A DNA stretch of 64,000 bases from Candidatus Mycolicibacterium alkanivorans. GTDB taxonomy: Bacteria > Actinomycetota > Actinomycetes > Mycobacteriales > Mycobacteriaceae. Of the stretch, positions 10,382-18,565 are shown in pieces (position 1 is the stretch's first letter; each line of letters opens with the position of its first letter). The stretch lies in the NCBI RefSeq assembly GCF_022760805.1, contig NZ_JAIVFL010000001.1, positions 3,286,001 to 3,350,000 of the forward strand, written 5' to 3'. Both the position numbers and the translations under genes were made by a program. The notes beneath the pieces are model-generated. The model saw only the letters and a list, made by a program, of their open reading frames with translations, was not told where the DNA came from and ran no database searches.

Positions 10382-11313
10382 CCGCGTCGGCTGCGCAGCC
10401 GGTCGTGGAACTTCTCCGACTGCTCCCTCATCTCCTGGGTGATCACGAAGTGCCCACCGAACTCGTTGAGATAGCCCGGCGCATACTGCGGGTCGGGCAG
10501 GATCTGGCGCATCCAGCGATAGGGCTTGCGGCGCCGCCACTCTCGCGGATATCCGACCGAGACCTCCTCGAAGCGCACCCCGTCATACCACGTGGTCCGC
10601 GGGATGTGCAGGTGGCCGTAGACCGAGCACACCGCATTGTAGCGGGTGTGCCAGTCGGCGGTCGCGACCGTGCCGCACCACAGCGAGAACTCCGGGTAGA
10701 ACAACACGTCACAGGGCTCGCGGCGCAGCGGGAAGTGGTTGACCAACACCGTCGGCGTCATCCAATCCAGGTCTTCCAGACGAGACTTGGTGTAGGACAG
10801 CCGATCCCGACACCACGCGTCACGGGTGGCATACGGTTCGCTGGACAACAAGAACTCGTCGGTGGCGACGACGTTGCGTTCCTTGGCGATCGCCAGCCCT
10901 TCGGCCTTGGTCGTCGCACCGGGCGGCAGGAACGTGTAGTCGTAGAGCAGGAACATCGGCACGATGGTCGCCGGGCCGCCCTGCTCAGTCCACACCGGGA
11001 ACGGGTGCTCCGGGGTGATCACACCCATCTCGTCGCACATGTTGACCAGATAGTCGTATCGGGCCCGGCCGAACACCAGCATCGGGTCCTTGCCCGTGGT
11101 CCACAGTTCATGGTTGCCCGGCACCCAGATCACCTTGGCGAAGCGACGGCGCAGCAGATCCAGTGACCAACGGATGTCGTCGGTGCGCTCGGCGACGTCA
11201 CCGGCGACGATCAGCCAGTCGTCCGGTGTCGACGGGTACAGCGATTCGGTGACCGGCTTGTTGCCGGTGTGACCCGTGTGCAGATCACTGATCGCCCAGA
11301 GCGTGGCAGCCAC
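10378..11313 (-). CDS. Metallophosphoesterase (Rv2795c-like)
   Basis: Calcineurin-like metallophosphoesterase, ~311 residues, ortholog of Rv2795c. Metal ligands are visible in 'LWAISDLHTGH' (DxH), 'IVAGDVAER' (GD), 'WVPGNHELW' (GNHE) and 'VYGHLHIPRT' (GHxH). In M. tuberculosis its ortholog is co-transcribed with pptT and has been reported to counteract PptT by hydrolysing phosphopantetheine from carrier proteins (PptH); the fixed pptH-pptT coupling here agrees. The start is uncertain: GTG 11313 begins the conserved 'VAATLWAISDL', while the open frame extends further upstream. Confidence 0.9.
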   Translation of the reverse strand: MAATLWAISDLHTGHTGNKPVTESLYPSTPDDWLIVAGDVAERTDDIRWSLDLLRRRFAKVIWVPGNHELWTTGKDPMLVFGRARYDYLVNMCDEMGVITPEHPFPVWTEQGGPATIVPMFLLYDYTFLPPGATTKAEGLAIAKERNVVATDEFLLSSEPYATRDAWCRDRLSYTKSRLEDLDWMTPTVLVNHFPLRREPCDVLFYPEFSLWCGTVATADWHTRYNAVCSVYGHLHIPRTTWYDGVRFEEVSVGYPREWRRRKPYRWMRQILPDPQYAPGYLNEFGGHFVITQEMREQSEKFHDRLRSRRG

Positions 11314-11454
11314 AACGAACCAGCCTACTGGTGCGCGGTCCGCGGTTAGATTTTCAACCGGTCGGGGCCACGACACCCAGGAAGACATGGCCGCCGGTGA
11401 CCGCCCCCAGGGTGGACCTGCGCCCGATGTGGACTGCATGCAGGAGAGGCTCCC

Positions 11455-12000
11455 TCACCCGACCGCTGCGCGGACCCGACCGGCGATCGCGGCTAGCGCG
11501 TCGGTGTCACAGACCGGCTCGCCGAGTTCGACACGCACCGGCAGCTGCACCCAGCTGGTGCACCCGCCGTACTGCGGTGCGCGGGGCAGCGGGATCGGCT
11601 CGACCAGCGGGACGGCCTGAACCACCAGCACCGTCAGCCGGTGGCGCGGGCGGAAGTCGAGCCGGTCGGCACGTACCGAATCGCCGGTCCAGATGTGCAG
11701 GTCTTCGATGTCGGCGAGGCCCTCGTCACGCTCGACGCCCACTGCGGCAACCACTTTCGCGGCCACCCGAATGACCACCTGGTCGTCGGTGCTGTCAGGC
11801 GCGGCCGGGGCCAGCAGGTCGCGGTGCTCGGGGCGCACCCGCTCGGCATGGCTGTGGGCGACGGTCGGGAACAGCAGGAATTCCTCGGCCTCGACGGCGA
11901 ATCGCTTCTCCGCAATGCCGCCCTTACGCAGCAGCACCCTCTGCCGGCCGTCGAGCAGCGCGTGTACCGCCGCGCTCCACTCCTTGAGCGCAGCGGTCAC
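11455..12000 (-). CDS. DUF1802 family protein
   Basis: 181-residue conserved protein with the DUF1802 pattern: an N-terminal 'ALKEWSAAVHALLDGRQRVLLRKGGI', then 'EEFLLFPTVAHSHAERVRP' and a C-terminal half on nucleotide- or regulator-like sequence. No biochemical function is known. The GTG start overlaps the stop of the upstream DUF2277 gene by 4 nt, so the two are probably translationally coupled. The open frame extends far upstream but only in sequence shadowing DUF2277. Confidence 0.8.
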   Translation of the reverse strand: MTAALKEWSAAVHALLDGRQRVLLRKGGIAEKRFAVEAEEFLLFPTVAHSHAERVRPEHRDLLAPAAPDSTDDQVVIRVAAKVVAAVGVERDEGLADIEDLHIWTGDSVRADRLDFRPRHRLTVLVVQAVPLVEPIPLPRAPQYGGCTSWVQLPVRVELGEPVCDTDALAAIAGRVRAAVG

Positions 12001-12278
12001 GGTGCCCGCCCCGCCGAACCGGCGATTCGCGCCCGGACCTCCGGACGACGCAGCGGCGGAACGGTTTTCGGCGGCTGACGGCGCGGCGGCAATTCGGCCA
12101 AAAGACGCGCGGTGGTGGCGGCCACCTCGGCGACGGCGGTCTCGAACGCGTCGGCGACGGCGTCGGTCGGCCGGGTGATGCCGCTGACCTTGCGCATGTA
12201 CTGGCGTGCCGCGGCGGTGATCTCCTCGGGGGTGGCCGCCGGCTCGAGGCCGCGCAGCTCGGTGATGTTCCGACACAT
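11997..12278 (-). CDS. DUF2277 family protein
   Basis: 93-residue protein with the signature start of the family, 'MCRNITELRGLEPAATPEEI', followed by a predicted helical segment 'AAARQYMRKVSGI' and a basic, Pro/Arg-rich tail. Function unknown; mycobacterial and other actinobacterial genomes carry similar proteins. It overlaps the DUF1802 gene downstream (GTGA). The ATG was chosen because the family begins at Met-Cys-Arg-Asn. Confidence 0.82.
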   Translation of the reverse strand: MCRNITELRGLEPAATPEEITAAARQYMRKVSGITRPTDAVADAFETAVAEVAATTARLLAELPPRRQPPKTVPPLRRPEVRARIAGSAGRAP

Positions 12279-12377
12279 GAGATCCAGCATGCCCGCATTG
12301 GGCCCGAAAAGGGCCTCTGATCGGATTGCTATGCCGCGCACATCTGACTCACAACTTCGGCTCCTAGCTTCACCGTT

Positions 12378-13001
12378 ATGGCTACCCGTGTCGCATTGGC
12401 CGACGCACCGGACACCCAGCTCCAGCGACGGGCGAGGCTCAATCTGCGAGCGGTTCCCTCCACCGAGGCCCGACGTGTCGGACGGCCGCCCGGCTCCGAC
12501 AGCGAAGCCCGCCGCCGCACTCTGATCTCAGCGGCCATCCGGGTGTTCGCCTGCCGCGGCTTCGACGCCGCCACCCTGAAGGACGTCGCCGATCTCGCCG
12601 ACATCACCCGCCCCGCCGTCCACCACTACTTCGCGGGCAAGACGCCGCTCTACCAGGCCGCCCTGGAGCGGGCGCACGAGATCGTCATGGCTCCGTGGGC
12701 GTGCTCACCGCTGACGCCGGAAAACCTGGACACCCTGCTCGACGAGCTGGAATCCGACGCCGCGGCCCGGTGGGCCAGCGCGTTGCTGGGCACCTCCCTG
12801 GCCCAGGCCGGCCGGCTCGCCGAGGTCGCGCCCCAGATCACCGACATCGCCGAGGAGGTCAAGAGGTTCTGCCGCAACGGGGCCGCGACCTCGGCTTCTC
12901 CGGACCACAGCGCCGATGCGCTGGCCGCGAGGATCGTCGGGCGCTGGGTCCTGACAGCTGCCGCGTTGCCCGCGACGGCGGACGCCGTCGGCCTCTCGTA
13001 G
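12378..13001 (+). CDS. TetR-family transcriptional regulator
   Basis: 207-residue TetR-type repressor. The helix-turn-helix spans 'RRTLISAAIRVFACRGFDAATLKDVADLADITRPAVHHYFAGKT', positions ~50-95, with the expected 'HYF' end of the recognition helix. The preceding ~45 residues are a basic extension ('VGRPPGSDSEARRR'). The C-terminal ligand domain is short and unremarkable. It is divergent from the DUF2277/DUF1802 pair, whose 100-bp spacer could carry its operator. Ligand and regulon unknown. Confidence 0.85.
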   Translation: MATRVALADAPDTQLQRRARLNLRAVPSTEARRVGRPPGSDSEARRRTLISAAIRVFACRGFDAATLKDVADLADITRPAVHHYFAGKTPLYQAALERAHEIVMAPWACSPLTPENLDTLLDELESDAAARWASALLGTSLAQAGRLAEVAPQITDIAEEVKRFCRNGAATSASPDHSADALAARIVGRWVLTAAALPATADAVGLS

Positions 13002-13166
13002 CCGCTGCTGTTCACTCCCGGCGGAATCTTTATCCGATCGGGTCGGCCAAGCTGCCTGCTATTTATCTGTCGCACGTGTAGATTTACCCCAACTCTCTGA
13101 TCAGCGGGTCGAGCGTGCGTTCACGCAGTCCGCGAGCATGCAACGGGAGGGCTGGAGGCCAGTTCT

Positions 13167-14606
13167 GTGGGTGCGGCAGTGGGTCCGTCTTTCGACGCGC
13201 CAGCTTGTTCAACCCGTCGGCGTCCGATGCGAATCCTCTCCGCGGTCGCCCTTCTGGCCGGTATCACCGCCGCCGCACCCGGCTGCGGCGCACCGGAGAA
13301 CCTGGCCCAGGCGGCCGACGCCGCGCAGAGCGCGCTGGCGTCGATGCCCGGGGTGAGCGACGCGTGGGTCTACCACGAAAACACCTACGCCCAGGGAGTT
13401 GCCGTCAACATCGCGGTCGACGTCTCGACCGCGACCCGTGAACAGATCGCCGACGTCGCCGACCACGTCGACGCCAACCGGTTCGGCCTGATCGCGAACT
13501 ACGCCCAGAACGTCGAGTTCTGGGTCACCCCGAACCGCGCCGTCACACTGCAGCGGCACAACCAACTCGACCCGGCGCAGGTCGCCGACGACACCGTTCG
13601 GCTTCGCCAGATCGCCGCCGGCACCGACGGCCGGATCGACTGGTTCCGCAGCGACGACGGCACCGTCAACCAGCTGTCGTTCGACCAGACGCACAGCGCC
13701 GGGTCCACCATCCTCGACGCGGTGCGCAGCGCCGCCGGCGGCAGTGGACCGAGCGTGTCGGTGTCGCCGGTGAGCCCCTCGCGGCAGACCCCACGGTTGG
13801 TGGTGCACTTCCCGATCGACCCCACCGAGCAGACCGCGGTGTTCAATGTCGTCAACTCCGTACCGGCCGAGGTCCGGGGGCTTCGACTCGACGCCGCCGG
13901 CCTGCAGGCTCTCGAAGTCGTGGCGGCCAATCCCGCCACCGCCGAGCAGGACCTCGCCAAGGTGATCACCGCCAGCGGCGCGGTGTCCGCCCGCCCGATG
14001 TGGCTGGCCTGGTACTATCCCACATTCGCCGGCGGGGCTCCGGCCTACGGCGGCGTGGTGCAGACCGGCGGCTGCGCGCAAGGACCCGCGGCGGCGGTCA
14101 CAACGGTCACGCAGCGCACCGGCGACCAGGTCTCGTCACTGCAATCGCGGCTGCAAACCGCGATCGACAACTGCGGTGCGTCCGCACCGCGACCCGCTCA
14201 GTCGCAGCGGACCCCACCGCCGGCGCCCGCGCAGTCGTCGCCGGTGATCGACGTCGTTGCGCCGGACCGCAAGCAGTCCTCCTCCGACGCCACCACAACC
14301 CCACGGCCCACGCGGACGCCATGCAGCCTGGGAACGGGTTGCGCCCCGACCACGACGACCATCTCCGCCTCCGGCGGAGATCGGCCCGGCTCGTCGCGCT
14401 CCGGCGCCACCACTCCGGCGCCGCGCCCCATGGTTCCGCCGCCGTCGGACCTCCCGCTTCCGCTGCCGGTCGGCGCGGCCGACCCGGGCGCCGACTCGGA
14501 TTCAGGTTCAGGTTCAGGTTCAGGCTCCGGTACCTCTGTGGGTTCCGGCGCAAGCAGCCAGAGGACGCCGTCGCCGTCGGGCACCGGCCACCTCGCCGGC
14601 CGCTGA
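13167..14606 (+). CDS. Secreted or lipid-anchored Ser/Pro/Gly-rich protein of unknown function
   Basis: 479 residues. A signal-type N-terminus has a basic 'TRRRP' followed by 'MRILSAVALLAGITAAAPGCG'-like hydrophobic sequence ending at a Cys; the lipobox (APGC) is weak, so lipidation is uncertain. The middle ~270 residues look globular. The last ~140 are low-complexity Ser/Thr/Pro with a Gly-Ser run encoded by tandem 6-bp units near 14505-14530. GTG start, supported by GGAGG eight bases upstream; an internal ATG at 13227 has no ribosome site. No family recognised; an envelope role is inferred. Confidence 0.65.
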   Translation: MGAAVGPSFDAPACSTRRRPMRILSAVALLAGITAAAPGCGAPENLAQAADAAQSALASMPGVSDAWVYHENTYAQGVAVNIAVDVSTATREQIADVADHVDANRFGLIANYAQNVEFWVTPNRAVTLQRHNQLDPAQVADDTVRLRQIAAGTDGRIDWFRSDDGTVNQLSFDQTHSAGSTILDAVRSAAGGSGPSVSVSPVSPSRQTPRLVVHFPIDPTEQTAVFNVVNSVPAEVRGLRLDAAGLQALEVVAANPATAEQDLAKVITASGAVSARPMWLAWYYPTFAGGAPAYGGVVQTGGCAQGPAAAVTTVTQRTGDQVSSLQSRLQTAIDNCGASAPRPAQSQRTPPPAPAQSSPVIDVVAPDRKQSSSDATTTPRPTRTPCSLGTGCAPTTTTISASGGDRPGSSRSGATTPAPRPMVPPPSDLPLPLPVGAADPGADSDSGSGSGSGSGTSVGSGASSQRTPSPSGTGHLAGR

Positions 14607-14691
14607 GCCGACCCACCGCTCAAAGCTGACGCACAGCGTCCGGCGCTACCGTCGTGATGTCCCCATGGTCGCCTCCCACCGGACCGGAGAC

Positions 14692-14725
14692 AAAGGGCCT
14701 GGCTGTCCCCCGCGCCCGGCCCTTT
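14692..14725. terminator. Candidate intrinsic terminator
   Basis: AAAGGGCC and GGCCCTTT form a perfect 8-bp stem around an 18-base GC-rich loop, followed on the plus strand by one further T. It lies ~90 bp after the secreted-protein gene and ~120 bp beyond the convergent TIGR03086-like gene, a suitable place for a bidirectional terminator. Confidence 0.5.
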
Positions 14726-14844
14726 TCCGCGGGTGGCTCTACCTGCCGGTTTCCCCCCGCCCGAAACGCTTACGGACCGGCAAAAGTCGCACTGCCGCCG
14801 AAATCGCGCGTCAACTCTTACGAAGCGCTGACGAGCCCGCCGAA

Positions 14845-15414
14845 TCAGAGTGGATTGCGGCCGGCGAAAGCCACGACGCGCTGCGTGGGGCTGGCATCGG
14901 CCCCCAACGCGACCTCCGGACCGAATAGACCTCCAGGGCGCCCCCCTGGAACCAGCTGCGATCCGACGGCCTCGGCCAAGGCCACCTCGGAGGCATCGAA
15001 TTCGACCGGTTGGTCGATGGCCGCCGCGAGATCCCAGCTGTGGATCAGCGTCGAATACGTGACGATGCCGATGGCCTGACCGGCCGGCATCGACCCCAGC
15101 AGCGTCGTGACGGGCTTGTCCCAATCGGTCACCGTCGCCCACGCGCGCTGCGAGCGATTGATCGACTGCTCGGCAACCCCCTGCCAGTTCGAACCGAGAA
15201 TGTCCGAGCCACTAAAGAGCTCCGCCTCGGTCGGGCCACCCAACCCGTCCACTGCCGTGGCGAATGCATCGATCGTGGCGACGGTATGGCTGAGCATCGA
15301 CCGCACCGACCATCCGCTGCATGGGCTGGGGCGCTCCAGATCCGAAGCCGCCAAAGTCGACACCAGGCCCATCAGGCGGCTGTCGGCCCCGCGCAGCAGT
15401 TCTAACGATCCCAT
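14845..15414 (-). CDS. TIGR03086-like / mycothiol-dependent isomerase-fold (DinB-like) protein
   Basis: 189-residue actinobacterial protein with the mycothiol-dependent maleylpyruvate isomerase-type metal-binding fold. The metal-binding His positions are in 'PCSGWSVRSMLSHTVATIDAF' and 'TYSTLIHSWDLAAAID', typical of the TIGR03086 group. Such proteins may use mycothiol or metal in detoxification; the substrate is unknown. ATG start with GAGAGG seven bases upstream. It is divergent from the CGNR gene, and the shared spacer holds inverted repeats, so its expression is probably controlled by that neighbour. Confidence 0.75.
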   Translation of the reverse strand: MGSLELLRGADSRLMGLVSTLAASDLERPSPCSGWSVRSMLSHTVATIDAFATAVDGLGGPTEAELFSGSDILGSNWQGVAEQSINRSQRAWATVTDWDKPVTTLLGSMPAGQAIGIVTYSTLIHSWDLAAAIDQPVEFDASEVALAEAVGSQLVPGGRPGGLFGPEVALGADASPTQRVVAFAGRNPL

Positions 15415-15454
15415 CGGACATCCTCTCTCGATGACTAACGTTTACGGAACTATA

Positions 15455-15515
15455 ATACCGTTAGGTATATATCACAACCGATATAACGGTGTCAACCCCA
15501 TGATACCGTTATGTC
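15455..15515. promoter_or_regulatory. Operator repeats between TIGR03086-like and CGNR genes
   Basis: An AT-rich spacer with a palindrome ATACC-GTTA-GGTAT (15455-15468) and a second, larger inverted repeat: GATATAACGGTGTCA (15480-15494) against TGATACCGTTATGTC (15501-15515), 13 of 15 arm positions matching around a 6-base centre. The half-site ATACCGTTA occurs three times if both orientations are counted. The rightmost arm overlaps the CGNR start codon, which suggests autoregulation. Confidence 0.7.
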
Positions 15516-16113
15516 GATGGTTGCCTCGTCGAGACTCGACAGAGCTCAAGCTCTCGGATTTCCACTGGCGGACGAGCCGCTGGCCGTGGACTTGGCCGAC
15601 ACGATCATTACCACGACGAGCCCGCACACCGACTTGCTTTCCGACGAAACTAGATGCCGGCTCTGGTGGGACCTTCAGCGCGATCGCGTGCCGGACGGCG
15701 CACCAGCGCCCCCGCTCGCACCCACGGTCCAACTTCGCCGCGCTGTCCGCGAGATACTCGATGGACACGTAGCCGGGATTTCACCCAATAGGGCCGCCGT
15801 GAACCGAGTGAACGAGATCGCTGCCAGCGTGACCACTACCCGCCAACTCGTGCACATTGAGACCGGATGGGCTACGACAATGACTTATCACCCGGTCAGT
15901 GACCAGCAGCACCAACTCGCGCTCGCCGCCGTTGCGGACAGCCTGATCGACCTCCTCGTCAGTCCGTCACAGACGCGCTTGCGCCGTTGCCAAAACCCTA
16001 CCTGCAGCATGCTTTTCGTCGCCACCGACGCGCGACGGAAGTTTTGCACGCAGAACATCTGCGCCAACCGCACACGAGCGGCGCGCCACTACCGACGTCA
16101 CCACCACAGCTAG
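15511..16113 (+). CDS. CGNR zinc-finger transcriptional regulator
   Basis: 200-residue protein of the ABATE/CGNR type. The N-terminal ~130 residues are the putative ligand-binding ABATE-like part. The C-terminus has the zinc motif 'CQNPTCSMLF' and 'FCTQNICANRTRAARHYRRH', with Cys-Ala-Asn-Arg in place of the classical Cys-Gly-Asn-Arg. These proteins are presumed DNA-binding regulators, and the adjoining inverted repeats support this. No Shine-Dalgarno precedes ATG 15511, so translation may be leaderless; ATG 15517 is an alternative. Lower GC than the backbone suggests acquisition with the island. Confidence 0.75.
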   Translation: MSMVASSRLDRAQALGFPLADEPLAVDLADTIITTTSPHTDLLSDETRCRLWWDLQRDRVPDGAPAPPLAPTVQLRRAVREILDGHVAGISPNRAAVNRVNEIAASVTTTRQLVHIETGWATTMTYHPVSDQQHQLALAAVADSLIDLLVSPSQTRLRRCQNPTCSMLFVATDARRKFCTQNICANRTRAARHYRRHHHS

Positions 16114-16214
16114 CCCATCCATCCCGAAGACCCAACCACCGGGAATCTCGGTGCGTCGGCCCCGCGCGTGCGCTGGTCGCATGCGCTGCTCTCTGCGCGG
16201 GCGCGCCTGGCTTT

Positions 16215-16469
16215 TCACGCCGCCTTCGTGATCTCCACCGACAACAAATCGGCGATGTGGTGAGCAAGCGGCCAGTCGCCGCGGTTCACAGCTTGGGCGA
16301 ATTCCTCGACCAACGGGCTATCGACCCCCAGCTCGGCCAACCACGCCGATACCGTCGCGACAATCCGATCGGCAGGGACCTGGACGGCGCGTCCTTGATG
16401 GAGGCGGTCGGTCACCCGGTAGACCGCCCTTTCGCTATTCCTCCTGTGGAACGCACTTCGCCAAGTCAT
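16215..16469 (-). CDS. Small hypothetical protein downstream of acs
   Basis: 84 residues, unrecognised. The C-terminal half is hydrophilic-helical with 'WLAELGVDSPLVEEFAQAV' and 'GDWPLAHHIADLLSVEI'; no membrane segment or signal peptide. It starts 14 bp after the acs stop on the same strand and is probably co-transcribed. It may be a partner or regulator of the synthetase, but nothing in the sequence shows this. Confidence 0.5.
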   Translation of the reverse strand: MTWRSAFHRRNSERAVYRVTDRLHQGRAVQVPADRIVATVSAWLAELGVDSPLVEEFAQAVNRGDWPLAHHIADLLSVEITKAA

Positions 16470-16483
16470 CGCGACATTCCCGC

Positions 16484-18433
16484 CTACTTACTCTCCCGGA
16501 TCGCCTCGAACACGCTGGGGTCGAGCAGGGTTGATGTGTCGCCGAGTTCGCGGCCTTCGGCGACGTCGCGCAGCAGCCGACGCATGATCTTGCCGCTGCG
16601 GGTCTTCGGTAGCTCAGGCACGACGTGAATCTCGCGTGGCTTGGCGATCGGCGAAATTTCTCTGGCCACCTCCGCGCGCAGCTCCTCGACCATCTCCGAG
16701 CCGGTGTCCTTAGCGTGAGCCTCCAGGATCACGAAGGCGATGATGGCCTGGCCGGTGGTGTCGTCGTTAGCGCCGACGACGGCAGCCTCGGCCACGTGCG
16801 CATGGCCGACAAGTGCAGACTCCACCTCCGCGGTCGAAATCCGGTGTCCTGACACGTTCATCACGTCGTCGATGCGTCCAAGCACCCAGATGTTGCCGTC
16901 GTCGTCGTAGCGTGCGCCATCGCCGGCGAAGTACCAGCCCTGCTCAGCGAACCGCGACCAGTAGGTTTCCTTGTATCGCTCGGGGTCGCCCCAGATGCCC
17001 CGTAGCATCGACGGCCACGGCTGGTCCAGAACGAGATACCCTTGTGCGTGCTCGCCGAACTCGTGGCTTCGTCCAATCGTGTTGCCGTGGTCGTCGACGA
17101 CACGCGCGGAGATACCGGGCAACGGCTGGGTGGCCGAACCGGGGACAGCAGCGGTGACGCCCGGCAGTGGAGAAATCATGGCCGCGCCGGTTTCGGTCTG
17201 CCACCAGGTGTCGACGATCGGGGTCCTGTTGCCGCCGAATGCGTCGCGGTACCAGCGCCATGCCTCAGGGTTGATCGGCTCGCCGACTGTGCCCAGCAGT
17301 CGCAAGCTCGTAAGGTCGTGGGCGTCGGGGAGCTCGCGACCCCACTTCATAAAGGTCCGGATCAACGTCGGCGCGGTGTAATAGATTGTCACGCCGTACT
17401 TTTCGATCACTTGGAAATGTCGGTGCTCATCTGGTGACGCCGGGGTGCCCTCGTATACCACCTGTGTGGCGCCGTTGGACAGCGGGCCGTAGGCGATGTA
17501 GGTGTGCCCGGTGACCCAGCCGATATCGGCTGTGCACCAAAACACATCAGTGTCGACCTTGATGTCGAACACGTTGTAGTGGGTGTAGGACGCCTGAGTC
17601 AGGTACCCGCCGGAGGTGTGAACAATGCCCTTCGGCGAGCCCGTGGTTCCAGACGTGTAAAGCAGGAACAGCGGATGCTCAGAGTCGAACGCCTCCGGCG
17701 TGTGCTCTGGCGACGCCTTATCGACGGTCTGATGCCACCACAGGTCGCGGCCCTCCGTCCAAGGCATGTCCATTCCAGTGCGCCGCACCACGAGTACATG
17801 CTCGACGTGAGACTGGCCTGAAACGGCCTCATCCACAGCGTCTTTCAGAGACACCGCCTTGCCCCGGCGATACTGCCCGTCGGTGGTGATGACCAGCTTG
17901 GCTTCAGCGTCTTCGATGCGAGCCTTCAGTGCCGACGCTGAAAACCCGGCGAACACGACGCTGTGCAAGAGTCCCAGCCGGGCGCAGGCCAGCATCGCCA
18001 CGATCGCCTCGGGCACCATAGGCATGTAGATCGCAACGCGGTCACCCGCGACAAGGCCCAACTCGGTCAGCGTGTTGGCCGCTTTGCAGACCTCGGCCAG
18101 CAAATCGGAGTACGTCAGGGTGCGGCTGTCGCCGACGGGCTCGCCCTCCCAGTGGATCGCCACCCGGCTGCCATGACCGGCCTCGACGTGCCGATCGACA
18201 CAGTTGTAGGCCACGTTGAGTTTGCCGCCGACGAACCACTTCGCGAACGGCGCCTGCGACCAATCCAGCACTTCGGTGAACGGGCTGTCCCAGGACAGCC
18301 GCTTGGCTTGCTTGCCCCAAAACGCTAGCCGGTCGCGCTCGGCCTCGCGGTAGAGCTCCGCCGAAGCGTTGGCGTTCAAGGCGAACTCACCCGGCGGCGG
18401 AAACGACGAGGCGTCGACGTAAGTATCGGTCAC
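16484..18433 (-). CDS. acs: Acetyl-CoA synthetase (AMP-forming)
   Basis: Activates acetate (or propionate) with ATP and CoA. It is 649 residues, full length. The ANL-family P-loop 'LLYTSGTTGSPKGIVH' is present, as are 'WWQTETGAAMISP', 'GDGARYDDDGNIWVLGRIDDVMNVSGHRIS', and the acetylatable catalytic Lys in 'PKTRSGKIMRRLLRD' near the C-terminus. GTG start. It sits at the left edge of the C1 gene island next to mftF. In that setting it could assimilate acetate or propionate formed from C2-C3 substrates; this role is inferred. Confidence 0.95.
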   Translation of the reverse strand: MTDTYVDASSFPPPGEFALNANASAELYREAERDRLAFWGKQAKRLSWDSPFTEVLDWSQAPFAKWFVGGKLNVAYNCVDRHVEAGHGSRVAIHWEGEPVGDSRTLTYSDLLAEVCKAANTLTELGLVAGDRVAIYMPMVPEAIVAMLACARLGLLHSVVFAGFSASALKARIEDAEAKLVITTDGQYRRGKAVSLKDAVDEAVSGQSHVEHVLVVRRTGMDMPWTEGRDLWWHQTVDKASPEHTPEAFDSEHPLFLLYTSGTTGSPKGIVHTSGGYLTQASYTHYNVFDIKVDTDVFWCTADIGWVTGHTYIAYGPLSNGATQVVYEGTPASPDEHRHFQVIEKYGVTIYYTAPTLIRTFMKWGRELPDAHDLTSLRLLGTVGEPINPEAWRWYRDAFGGNRTPIVDTWWQTETGAAMISPLPGVTAAVPGSATQPLPGISARVVDDHGNTIGRSHEFGEHAQGYLVLDQPWPSMLRGIWGDPERYKETYWSRFAEQGWYFAGDGARYDDDGNIWVLGRIDDVMNVSGHRISTAEVESALVGHAHVAEAAVVGANDDTTGQAIIAFVILEAHAKDTGSEMVEELRAEVAREISPIAKPREIHVVPELPKTRSGKIMRRLLRDVAEGRELGDTSTLLDPSVFEAIRESK

Positions 18434-18565
18434 GTCGCGAGCGTATTCACCAAAGGTTGTCAGATCGTTGGTTGGCGAACGACTTCGGGCACTGTGGGTG
18501 ATCGGCGGACAAATGCGGGGCGCAAACTGTTACTTCGCCGGCAACCGTTTCAAACCAACCCTCAT

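Noticed and set aside
14505..14530. Tandem TCAGGT repeats as a regulatory or CRISPR-like array
   Set aside because: They are in frame within a coding region and encode a Gly-Ser linker.
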